Assembly (NCBI GenBank): GCA_002714815.1
Contig: PAYI01000022.1
Coordinates: 8,055 to 16,815, forward strand
Source of the DNA: Flavobacteriaceae bacterium
Lineage (GTDB): Bacteria > Bacteroidota > Bacteroidia > Flavobacteriales > Flavobacteriaceae
DNA length: 8,761 bases
Direction of reading: 5' to 3'
Below, in pieces: positions 1-5,860 of this stretch (within the stretch, counting starts at the first letter, position 1; each line of letters opens with the position of its first letter). The notes beneath the pieces are model-generated. The model was given only the letters and a program-made list of their open reading frames with translations, ran no database searches and was not told where the DNA came from. The translations under genes were made by a program, and so were the position numbers.

Positions 1-324
1 AAACCAAAAAAAACTAAAATTAAAACTAGGAGAATTAGACGTAAAATAACATTAGGTAAAAATAGAAAGGGTGGTTTTATAGGTGTATTAGTAAAAAGTA
101 AAAAAACTAGAAAAAATGTGAAAAAAGAAGTAGATGTATTAAAACGGAAATCAATACAAGAAGTAAAAGAATACTTAAGGAAACATAATTTGACAAAAAT
201 AGGTTCTAATGCCCCTGATCATATATTAAGAACTACATATGAAAGTGCTTATTTAAGTGGTGATGTTAGTAATAGTAATCCAGATATTCTTTTACACAAT
301 TGGCATAAAGACGAAGATATATAG
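1..324 (+). CDS. Basic protein of unknown function, 5'-truncated (C-terminal 107 residues)
   Basis: The frame is open from the first base of the window to the TAG at 322-324, so this is the end of a gene that begins upstream. A GTG at 118 could be read as a start, but there is no reason to use it because conserved-looking sequence continues upstream in the same frame. The first 40 residues are Lys/Arg-rich and contain a Lys-Gly-Gly (residues 23-25 of the visible part). The last 65 residues look like a compact helical module: a Lys/Glu helix with SIQEVKEYLRKHNL, then KIGSNAPDHILRTTYESA and a polar tail. The helix-turn-helix spacing recalls SAP-like DNA-binding folds, but that is inference from the pattern only. 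The style of sequence (basic linker, then a short conserved C-terminal module) is familiar from hypothetical proteins of giant algal viruses. No function can be assigned. The next gene begins 7 bases after the stop. Confidence 0.8.
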   Translation, partial: KPKKTKIKTRRIRRKITLGKNRKGGFIGVLVKSKKTRKNVKKEVDVLKRKSIQEVKEYLRKHNLTKIGSNAPDHILRTTYESAYLSGDVSNSNPDILLHNWHKDEDI

Positions 325-331
325 ATATTAA

Positions 332-622
332 ATGACATTAGATGACCATTTTTTCAATCGGCCTTTGTGTAAAGCTTCTTTAGACTATTGTATAGGATGG
401 ATATTTTTTATTTTAGGATATTGTTTTATAATAAGTATTGTATTAGCAAATCCAGTAAAAATAGATTATGGACCAAATAAAAAAATTGTTGAAGGTATTT
501 TAATTTTAGGTGGATGTTTTTTAGTTACAATATTTGCTAGATGTATGTGTTATAAAAAACGACAAGATGAAGAATATCTTTTATCTGATAATAATGAAAT
601 TAGGTTTTATACTGAAGAATAA
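332..622 (+). CDS. Small membrane protein with two predicted transmembrane helices
   Basis: A 96-residue protein, not recognised as a named family. Two hydrophobic stretches long enough to cross a membrane are visible: about residues 19-39 and 52-70. They are joined by a short polar loop containing VKIDYGPNKK. The C-terminal 22 residues are hydrophilic, beginning with a basic YKKRQ cluster that suggests an inward-facing tail under the positive-inside rule. Cysteines sit at both ends of the helices (C13, C20, C31, C62, C71, C73). The ATG at 332 lies only 7 bases after the upstream stop, so the two genes may share a transcript. It could be a virion membrane component or a protein of host-derived membranes in infected cells; the sequence does not decide. 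Coding status is supported by an uninterrupted frame filling the space between two other genes. Confidence 0.75.
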   Translation: MTLDDHFFNRPLCKASLDYCIGWIFFILGYCFIISIVLANPVKIDYGPNKKIVEGILILGGCFLVTIFARCMCYKKRQDEEYLLSDNNEIRFYTEE

Positions 623-640
623 ACAGTATAAGTTCAATAC

Positions 641-667
641 TATAAATAAAAAAATAATTTATTTATA
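641..667 (+). terminator. Intergenic hairpin (10-bp stem, 7-nt loop)
   Basis: TATAAATAAA (641-650) is the exact reverse complement of TTTATTTATA (658-667), with loop 651-657. It lies between the stop at 622 and the ATG at 670. By analogy with the Mimivirus rule that transcripts end at a hairpin, it is a candidate 3'-end signal for the upstream gene. The right arm ends two bases before the next start codon. A weaker 5-bp hairpin, AGTAT/ATACT, occupies 625-641. In DNA this AT-rich a 10-bp stem could be chance, so the weight comes from similar hairpins in the other gaps. Confidence 0.5.
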
Positions 668-669
668 TT

Positions 670-1647
670 ATGTCTACTTTTTTTCATGGAGATTCAAATA
701 GAAACAATCATTTTTGGGTATATCCTAAAAATATTAAAGTTTCGGCTTATTGGGATACAAATGATTTGACATCTTACTGTAATCATTATAAATATTGTCA
801 TACGTTTTTAAACAACAATATATCAGAATATGTATGTTTAGGTCATAAAGAGAATACAGATATTTTAATCGCTATATTAGCAAAAGATAAAGCAGCTTGT
901 TTGCCCTTTTATTTACAATGTATTTATAATCAAAATTATGATAAGAAACATATTCATTTATATATTAGAACTAATGATAACAATGATAATACTAGCGAAA
1001 TTCTATTAGATTTTATTGGCAAATATGGTAAAGAATATGGTTCAGTTTATTATGATGATAGTAGTTTAGACCCAGAATTAAAAAAAATGGCTCATAGAGA
1101 TTGGAATGCTCATAGATTTAAAATATTAGGTCAAATAAGACAAGATTCTATTGATTATGCAAAAAAATATGGATGGCATTATTTTGTAGCAGATTGTGAT
1201 AATTTTGTTACACCAAATACCTTAAATGCTATGATTAAAAATCAAAAATATAAAGTTATCGGTCCTATGCTTCCTACCAAAACAGGTTATTCTAATTTTC
1301 ATTATGAAGTAGATAATGATGGATATTACGCACATCACGATAATTATATGAAACTTTTACATAAACAAATGGTTGGAGCTCATCCTGTTGCGGTTATTCA
1401 TTGTACCTATTTTATTAATAATGATACCTTAAAGGATATTAGTTATGATGATGGCTCTGGACGTCACGAATATGTTGTTTTTAGTGATGTTTTAAGGAAA
1501 AAAAATATAAAACAATATTTACTTAATGATAATTTTTATGGAATTCTTACATGGCATTTAAAAGATGACGAATTAAAAAAAGATTTACAAGGATATTGGG
1601 CTTGGGCTCTTCCAGCATTTAAGATAGCAGACGATTATTTTAAATAA
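670..1647 (+). CDS. Glycosyltransferase, collagen galactosyltransferase N-terminal-domain type
   Basis: A 325-residue protein with a GT-A-like glycosyltransferase domain at about residues 64-300. It matches, from memory, the N-terminal half of animal procollagen galactosyltransferases (COLGALT1/GLT25D1), and more distantly the glycosyltransferase domain of lysyl hydroxylases. Shared blocks are ILIAILAKDK with LPFYLQCI (65-85), a DNT segment in the next strand region, the metal-binding DxD as VADCDNF (D175 and D177), GPML followed by YSNF (from 198), a G-x-P-V-x-x-x-H-x-T segment near residues 237-248, and VVFSDVLR with YLLND towards the end. Such enzymes transfer a sugar from a nucleotide sugar in a metal-dependent way. 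The animal enzymes are about twice as long, with a second transferase domain; here only the one domain is present. No signal peptide or membrane helix is evident, so it probably acts in the cytosol or virus factory. The acceptor is unknown: no Gly-X-Y collagen repeat is encoded in the window. Giant viruses such as Mimivirus do encode collagen-like proteins and a lysyl hydroxylase/glucosyltransferase (L230). Confidence 0.85.
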   Translation: MSTFFHGDSNRNNHFWVYPKNIKVSAYWDTNDLTSYCNHYKYCHTFLNNNISEYVCLGHKENTDILIAILAKDKAACLPFYLQCIYNQNYDKKHIHLYIRTNDNNDNTSEILLDFIGKYGKEYGSVYYDDSSLDPELKKMAHRDWNAHRFKILGQIRQDSIDYAKKYGWHYFVADCDNFVTPNTLNAMIKNQKYKVIGPMLPTKTGYSNFHYEVDNDGYYAHHDNYMKLLHKQMVGAHPVAVIHCTYFINNDTLKDISYDDGSGRHEYVVFSDVLRKKNIKQYLLNDNFYGILTWHLKDDELKKDLQGYWAWALPAFKIADDYFK

Positions 1648-1665
1648 CTTATAATTCATTTTACA

Positions 1666-1703
1666 CAATATATTTAAAGTATTAAATTATATTAAATATA
1701 TTG
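1666..1703 (+). terminator. Intergenic hairpin (12-bp perfect stem, 14-nt loop)
   Basis: CAATATATTTAA (1666-1677) pairs perfectly with TTAAATATATTG (1692-1703), with loop 1678-1691. It sits between the glycosyltransferase stop and the MutS7 start, ending 4 bases before the ATG at 1708. It is the likely transcript-end hairpin for the glycosyltransferase gene, by analogy with Mimivirus. The G/C closing pair makes chance formation less likely than for an all-A/T stem. Confidence 0.65.
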
Positions 1704-1707
1704 CTTG

Positions 1708-4695
1708 ATGCCAAAGAAAGAACAAAAAGATGAATTAATGATTACCAAATATTTTGGTAATTTGAAAAACTATAAACTCAAATATGGAGAAAAAACCTTA
1801 TTACTATTACAATGTGGCAGTTTTTATGAAGTATATAGTCCTATAACTGAAAACGGTGAATACTTGAATTCACAATTTCAAGATTATCTTAACATTACAA
1901 ATATGAATGCAGCTCATAGTAACAAAAGTTTTGTTGATGATAATGGTATAAAATATCCAGTAAAAATGGCTGGATTTACACACGGAGAATACTATTTAGA
2001 AAAATGGGTAAAAGTATTAATCAATAAAGGATATACAGTTGCTGTTTGGGATGAAGATGGTATGATGGGAAAAGCCAAATCTAGAAGTGAAAGTGTTATA
2101 TTTTCTCCAGGATGTAATTTTGATGTGCATAATAAAAAAGAAGAAGATACTAATAACATAGCTTGTTATGTTATTAACAAATCTTCTGGATTTCTAAAGA
2201 AAAATCCAACCATTTATTTTGGTTGTGCTGTTATTGATGCTTTTACTGGAACAGTTAAAATTTTTGAACATTCAATTACAAAGCCCGATATACATAACAC
2301 TACTGTTTTTGATGAATTAGAAAGATTTAATGCTATTTATGCTCCTACAGAAAGTATAATCATACACAATTATAACAATAATAATAAAGTAAAAGACGTT
2401 ATTCAATATGCGGATCTAGATACAAAATCAATCCATATTATTAATGAAAATGAACAAGAAAATGAAAATTCTCTTCAAGCAAACAATTGTGATAATCAAA
2501 CCTTTCAAAAAGAAGTTATTATGAAATTTTATGAAGATATCAAAGATTATGAATCCTATATGGAATCATCTCAATTATCTCAAAATCCTTTTGCTTTGAA
2601 AAGTTTATGCTTCTTACTTGATTTCATTTGGAAACATAATGCTAATTTAACTAACAAATTACAAAGACCCAAATTTGATAATATCAATGATAAATTACTA
2701 TTGGCAAATCATTCATTAAGACAATTAAATATTGTTAATATTGGAGGAAATAAAGGGCAACATTCAAGTGTCGAATCTCTCATTAATAAATGTGTTACAC
2801 CTATGGGAAGACGATATTTAAAAGATAAAATTTTACATCCTGTTACTAATGTATCTTATTTAAATGAACAATATAATATGATAGATTACTTGATAAAAAA
2901 TTGGGAAAAATATGAATTTTTACGAAAATCTTTCAAAGCAATTACAGATATTGAACATTTATATAGAAAGATTATCTTTAACAAAATCTCTCCAATTGAT
3001 TTATACAATTTTAATAATAATCTACATTGTATTATTGATATTCATAAAATATTAAAACAAGATAATGTTATATTGAAATACATCGAAAATAATATTGGAA
3101 CAAATATTGAGGATGTTTGTACTAAATTAGTTGAACTATTGGAGAGAAATTTAAATATGGAAATTTGTTCAACTCTTATAAATAATAAATTTGAAATTAA
3201 TTTTATGAATAAAAATGTAAATGATGTATTAGACGAAGCAAGTGTTGAGTTTGACGAGACAGAACAATTAAAAGATAAATGGATTCAAACACTAACTGGT
3301 TTATTATGGAAAGTAAAAGATAGACAAGCAAAAAATGTAATTAAAATTCATTTTACAGAAAAAAGTGGTATGTATTTTTATGCTACAAATGCTAGATGTA
3401 AAGGTATTATGGAGAATTTAACAAAAAATCATAAATCAAACAAATTTGTAGTTAATGAATTGGATCTTTCTAGTTTAAAACATACATCTGGAGCTATTGG
3501 TAATAATCATAAATTTGGTGGTTCAGGATTGAAATCTTTTTACAATAAATATGGACAAAAACTAGATAATATGAAAGAAATTTTAACTAATGTTTATACC
3601 GAATTTATAATTAATCTTAGAGAATACAATAATGAAATGAACGATTTTGTCAAATATGTTTCAAATCTTGATATGCTAGTAACCAAAGCCTTTGTAAGTA
3701 TAAATAATAATTACTGTAAACCAGTTATTAAAGGAAAAGCAAAAAAATCGTTTATAGATGCTAAGGATATTAGGCATCCACTTATCGAAAAAATTCAAAC
3801 AGACGAAACGTATGTTCCTAATGATGTTGTAATAGGAAAAAAGAAAAATGGTTTATTAATTTTTGGAACAAATGGGGTAGGTAAAAGTAGTATAAATAGA
3901 TCTGTTGGTATTTCTCTTATTATGGCACAAGCAGGTATGTTTGTTCCTTGTTCTAGTTTTGAATATAAACCATATACTGCCATCTTTACTAGAATTTTAG
4001 GTAATGATAATATTTTCAAAGGATTAAGCACATTTACAGTTGAAATGAGTGAAGTTTCTACTTTTATCAATACTTGTGATGAAAATAGTTTAATTTTAGG
4101 GGATGAAGTATGTTCTGGAACAGAAACTTCTAGTGCTGTTTCTATATTCGCAGAAGTTTTATTATGGTTAAATAAAAAACAAGCATCTCATATTTTTGCT
4201 AGTCATTTCCACCAACTTACAACTATGAAGGAAATTGTATCTTTAAAGAAATTAGCTATAAAACATATGTCTGTTACAAATATTAATGGAGTTCTTCATT
4301 ATACTAGAAAATTAGAAGATGGACCTGGAGAGAATATGTATGGTATTGAAGTATGTAAATCATTTGATTTTCCAAAAGAATTTATTGATGGAACTTATAA
4401 ATTACGTAATAAATATAACAAGAAACTTTGTGGAACATTAAGTAAAAAAAAGTCAAAATATAATGCTAAAAAATTAAAAGGTGAATGTGAATTTTGTCAC
4501 AGGGAAGGTGTAGATATTCATCATTTAGAACCTCAAGAAAAGGCTGATGTTAATAATTGGATCAAAACGTTTCATAAAAATCATCCAGCGAATTTAGCAA
4601 ATATATGTAAAGAGTGTCATTTAGAATTTACAAACAATAAAACAGTTCATAGAAAAACTAAAACTACGGATGGTTATAAGTTAGTGGAACAATAA
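1708..4695 (+). CDS. mutS7: MutS7-family DNA mismatch repair ATPase with C-terminal HNH nuclease
   Basis: A 995-residue protein. The ATG at 1708 is taken as start; the in-frame TTG immediately before it is an unlikely start. The N-terminal mismatch-recognition domain carries GSFYEVY, with the Phe-x-Glu wedge motif as F39-Y40-E41. A connector-like domain follows around 150-200. The core/lever region starts near 350, with TPMGRR at 364-369. The C-terminal ATPase has Walker A GTNGVGKSS (720-728, K726), the GLSTFTVEM segment (772-780), Walker B ending in D799-E800, and SHFHQL (832-837). After a Lys-rich linker comes an HNH module: C927-x2-C930, H938-H939, N962, C967-x2-C970-H971. This order (MutS domains plus HNH) defines the MutS7 group found in Imitervirales and in octocoral mitochondria. 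Family knowledge suggests mismatch recognition and strand cleavage in one polypeptide, removing the need for a separate MutL or MutH. The protein would act on viral DNA in the virus factory. All key residues are present, so it is probably active. Walker A departs from the bacterial GPNMGGKST. Confidence 0.95.
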   Translation: MPKKEQKDELMITKYFGNLKNYKLKYGEKTLLLLQCGSFYEVYSPITENGEYLNSQFQDYLNITNMNAAHSNKSFVDDNGIKYPVKMAGFTHGEYYLEKWVKVLINKGYTVAVWDEDGMMGKAKSRSESVIFSPGCNFDVHNKKEEDTNNIACYVINKSSGFLKKNPTIYFGCAVIDAFTGTVKIFEHSITKPDIHNTTVFDELERFNAIYAPTESIIIHNYNNNNKVKDVIQYADLDTKSIHIINENEQENENSLQANNCDNQTFQKEVIMKFYEDIKDYESYMESSQLSQNPFALKSLCFLLDFIWKHNANLTNKLQRPKFDNINDKLLLANHSLRQLNIVNIGGNKGQHSSVESLINKCVTPMGRRYLKDKILHPVTNVSYLNEQYNMIDYLIKNWEKYEFLRKSFKAITDIEHLYRKIIFNKISPIDLYNFNNNLHCIIDIHKILKQDNVILKYIENNIGTNIEDVCTKLVELLERNLNMEICSTLINNKFEINFMNKNVNDVLDEASVEFDETEQLKDKWIQTLTGLLWKVKDRQAKNVIKIHFTEKSGMYFYATNARCKGIMENLTKNHKSNKFVVNELDLSSLKHTSGAIGNNHKFGGSGLKSFYNKYGQKLDNMKEILTNVYTEFIINLREYNNEMNDFVKYVSNLDMLVTKAFVSINNNYCKPVIKGKAKKSFIDAKDIRHPLIEKIQTDETYVPNDVVIGKKKNGLLIFGTNGVGKSSINRSVGISLIMAQAGMFVPCSSFEYKPYTAIFTRILGNDNIFKGLSTFTVEMSEVSTFINTCDENSLILGDEVCSGTETSSAVSIFAEVLLWLNKKQASHIFASHFHQLTTMKEIVSLKKLAIKHMSVTNINGVLHYTRKLEDGPGENMYGIEVCKSFDFPKEFIDGTYKLRNKYNKKLCGTLSKKKSKYNAKKLKGECEFCHREGVDIHHLEPQEKADVNNWIKTFHKNHPANLANICKECHLEFTNNKTVHRKTKTTDGYKLVEQ

Positions 4696-4716
4696 TGCGT
4701 TATTTTTAGCAACAAT

Positions 4717-4747
4717 TAAAATATAATTTTTATCTAATTATATTTTA
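4717..4747 (+). terminator. Intergenic hairpin (12-bp perfect stem, 7-nt loop)
   Basis: TAAAATATAATT (4717-4728) is the exact reverse complement of AATTATATTTTA (4736-4747), with loop TTTATCT (4729-4735). It lies between the MutS7 stop and the ATG at 4752, and is the candidate transcript-end hairpin for MutS7. The stem is all A/T, but its length and short loop make it one of the clearest hairpins in the window. Confidence 0.65.
4733..4736 (+). promoter_or_regulatory. Possible late-promoter TCTA core
   Basis: TCTA in an AT-rich context, starting 19 bases before the ATG at 4752 and overlapping the hairpin loop and right arm. The late promoter reported for Cafeteria roenbergensis virus is a TCTA core with AT-rich flanks close to the start codon. 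Four bases are easily matched by chance, so this is a weak call. It is strengthened slightly by the same feature before the other basic-protein gene at 6143. Confidence 0.3.
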
Positions 4748-4751
4748 TAAT

Positions 4752-5246
4752 ATGGGAACTCATATGAAAAGAAGAAGTAGACGTAAAAGTCGTAAATCAC
4801 GCAAACGCAGAGGGGGAAAGTTACCAAGGATTTGTAAAATGAAAAATGTGTATGGACCAATGAAGGATGAATGTAAAAAGATGGAGGCGAAAGCAGAAGA
4901 AATAAAAGCAATGGCATCTGAAGCAGCAGCAGCAGCCCCTACAAAAGACCTAAAAAAGAAATTCCAAGGTGTTGCTAGAAAGGTTGGAAAACAAGCACTG
5001 GTTGCGAAAAAAATGAAGGCCGATGTTGCTGCCACACAGAAAGCTGTTAAGGGAGCAGCCCCTGAATTAAAGGCAAAATTAGAAAAACAGTTCCGAGCAA
5101 CTAGAATGGAAGGAGGTAAAAAGCGTCGCCGCCGCACTAAACGCCGTCGCAAACGCCGCAAGAGCAAGAAATCTCGCAGAAAGTCCCGCAAAACTAAACG
5201 CCGCCGCAAGAGCAAGAAACGCCGATCCCGCAAACGCCGTCGTTAA
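4752..5246 (+). CDS. Highly basic histone/protamine-like protein, probable virion DNA-condensing protein
   Basis: A 164-residue protein, not matched to a named family. Three zones are visible. Residues 6-20 are a Lys/Arg/Ser cluster ending in R20-Gly-Gly. Residues about 37-120 are Lys/Ala/Glu-rich with an Ala run, predicted helical and reminiscent of linker-histone (H1) tails. Residues 124-164 consist only of Lys (13), Arg (21), Ser (5) and Thr (2), like a protamine. A second Gly-Gly (121-122) precedes this tail. The inferred role is charge neutralisation and compaction of the genome in the virion; phosphorylation of the many Ser/Thr next to Arg could regulate binding. The start could also be Met5 (4764). 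Codon use is unlike its neighbours: the tail uses CGC for 15 of 21 arginines and reaches 59% G+C, against a strongly A/T-rich surrounding. Alternatives are an RNA-binding protein or a nucleolus-targeted protein. Confidence 0.8.
   Translation: MGTHMKRRSRRKSRKSRKRRGGKLPRICKMKNVYGPMKDECKKMEAKAEEIKAMASEAAAAAPTKDLKKKFQGVARKVGKQALVAKKMKADVAATQKAVKGAAPELKAKLEKQFRATRMEGGKKRRRRTKRRRKRRKSKKSRRKSRKTKRRRKSKKRRSRKRRR
5136..5234 (+). repeat. Imperfect internal tandem repeat in the K/R/S/T tail
   Basis: Two units begin with ACTAAACGCCG, at 5136 and 5193. Each later contains the identical 18-mer starting CGCCGCAAGAGC (5154-5171 and 5202-5219). The first unit is 57 bases; the second lacks 9 bases between the two shared blocks. 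Both differences keep the reading frame. This looks like slippage or duplication within the coding tail of the 4752-5246 gene. Confidence 0.6.
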
Positions 5247-5251
5247 TTACA

Positions 5252-5290
5252 CATATATAATGAAAATTTAATCCTAATTCATTATATATG
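5252..5290 (+). terminator. Intergenic hairpin (13-bp perfect stem) whose right arm contains the next start codon
   Basis: CATATATAATGAA (5252-5264) pairs perfectly with TTCATTATATATG (5278-5290), with loop 5265-5277. It is the longest hairpin in the window and includes three G/C pairs. The last three bases of the right arm are the ATG of the next gene (5288-5290). It is a candidate 3'-end signal for the basic-protein gene. If the downstream transcript began upstream of it, it would hide that start codon in a stem. Confidence 0.65.
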
Positions 5291-5818
5291 ACTCAACCAG
5301 ATATAGTAACTCAAACAGGATATTTTTTATGGAATAATGTATGGAATATATTACTTGTAGTAATAGTTCTTTGTATTATAACTGCATATATAGCATTAAA
5401 TGATATTACATTTAAAAAACAAAAAGTTAAATTAGAAAAAGTTATAGTTCTTGAAAAAATGGCAAATCCCCCACCAACTACAGAACAACTTAATACAGAA
5501 GTAGAAAACGCATCTAATAATAATTCTACTTGTAAACAATTATCCGATAAAACATCTTGTACAGCTTTAGGTAGTTGTGTATGGGTAACAGCAAATGATA
5601 AAAACAATACTATAAAAAAATGTATAGCAGCACAAGCTTTAGGAACAGGATCAACCGCGGCAAAAGGAAGCGATGGGCCTAGTGATATGTGTTATTGTTC
5701 AAAAGATGGTAAATTAATACCCTGGGAAGAGTATTATTATTTAGATGGAAGTTCAATCAAAAAAAAACCTGCTAGACCTTGTACAGCAAAAGGAGATAAT
5801 TGTACTTATAAAAATTAA
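5288..5818 (+). CDS. Single-pass membrane protein with Cys-rich C-terminal domain
   Basis: A 176-residue protein with no family I can name. One strong transmembrane segment spans about residues 18-38, after a short polar N-terminus. It is followed by a basic stretch (KKQKVKLEK) and a Pro/Asn/Thr-rich linker. The C-terminal part has eight cysteines (C82, C91, C97, C112, C135, C137, C165, C172), an even number compatible with four disulfides. The pattern C-x2-L-x5-C-x5-C-V-W resembles short PSI-like or plexin-type Cys modules, but only loosely. Positive-inside reasoning places the Cys-rich part on the cytosolic or virion-interior side. Giant viruses form disulfides there with their own Erv1-type oxidases, so a disulfide-bonded virion membrane protein is plausible. 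It lies between the basic-protein gene and RPB10. The ATG at 5288 is the first in frame. Confidence 0.75.
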   Translation: MTQPDIVTQTGYFLWNNVWNILLVVIVLCIITAYIALNDITFKKQKVKLEKVIVLEKMANPPPTTEQLNTEVENASNNNSTCKQLSDKTSCTALGSCVWVTANDKNNTIKKCIAAQALGTGSTAAKGSDGPSDMCYCSKDGKLIPWEEYYYLDGSSIKKKPARPCTAKGDNCTYKN

Positions 5819-5821
5819 AAT

Positions 5822-5829
5822 AAAATTGA
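5822..5829 (+). promoter_or_regulatory. Early-promoter motif AAAATTGA upstream of RPB10
   Basis: A perfect copy of AAAATTGA, the early-gene promoter element of Mimivirus and relatives, starting 39 bases before the RPB10 ATG at 5861. It is intergenic and correctly oriented. I noticed no other exact copy in the gaps of this window. Its last base is shared with the left arm of the following hairpin. Confidence 0.6.
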
Positions 5830-5850
5830 TTTAATAATATGTTATTAAAT
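5829..5850 (+). terminator. Intergenic hairpin (9-bp stem, 4-nt loop)
   Basis: ATTTAATAA (5829-5837) pairs with TTATTAAAT (5842-5850), with loop TATG. It lies in the 42-base gap between the Cys-rich membrane protein and RPB10. The stem is shorter than in the other gaps but the loop is tight. Candidate transcript-end hairpin for the upstream gene. Confidence 0.5.
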
Positions 5851-5860
5851 ATATAGAAAA

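Noticed and set aside
118..324. A 68-codon gene starting at GTG 118
   Set aside because: The same frame is open to base 1 with similar basic composition, so this is the end of a longer truncated gene and not a GTG-started one.
625..641. AGTAT/ATACT 5-bp hairpin
   Set aside because: Too short to stand out in AT-rich DNA, and it competes with the longer hairpin at 641-667.
1705..1707. TTG at 1705 as MutS7 start
   Set aside because: An ATG follows immediately at 1708; eukaryote-type translation of viral mRNA would use it.
3795..4070. Open frame on the minus strand inside MutS7
   Set aside because: It is antisense to the strongly conserved ATPase region, shows no recognisable protein pattern, and every other gene is on the plus strand.
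4927..4937. Run of GCA codons (Ala repeat) as a microsatellite
   Set aside because: Only four identical codons in a row; ordinary for an Ala-rich helix.
4760..5233. Open frame on the minus strand, Leu/Arg-rich
   Set aside because: It is the mirror of the Lys/Arg codon repeats of the basic-protein gene; such composition keeps the antisense frame open without coding.
5311..5607. Open frame on the minus strand inside the Cys-rich membrane protein gene
   Set aside because: Antisense to a plausible membrane protein with clear domain layout; no supporting motif or promoter.
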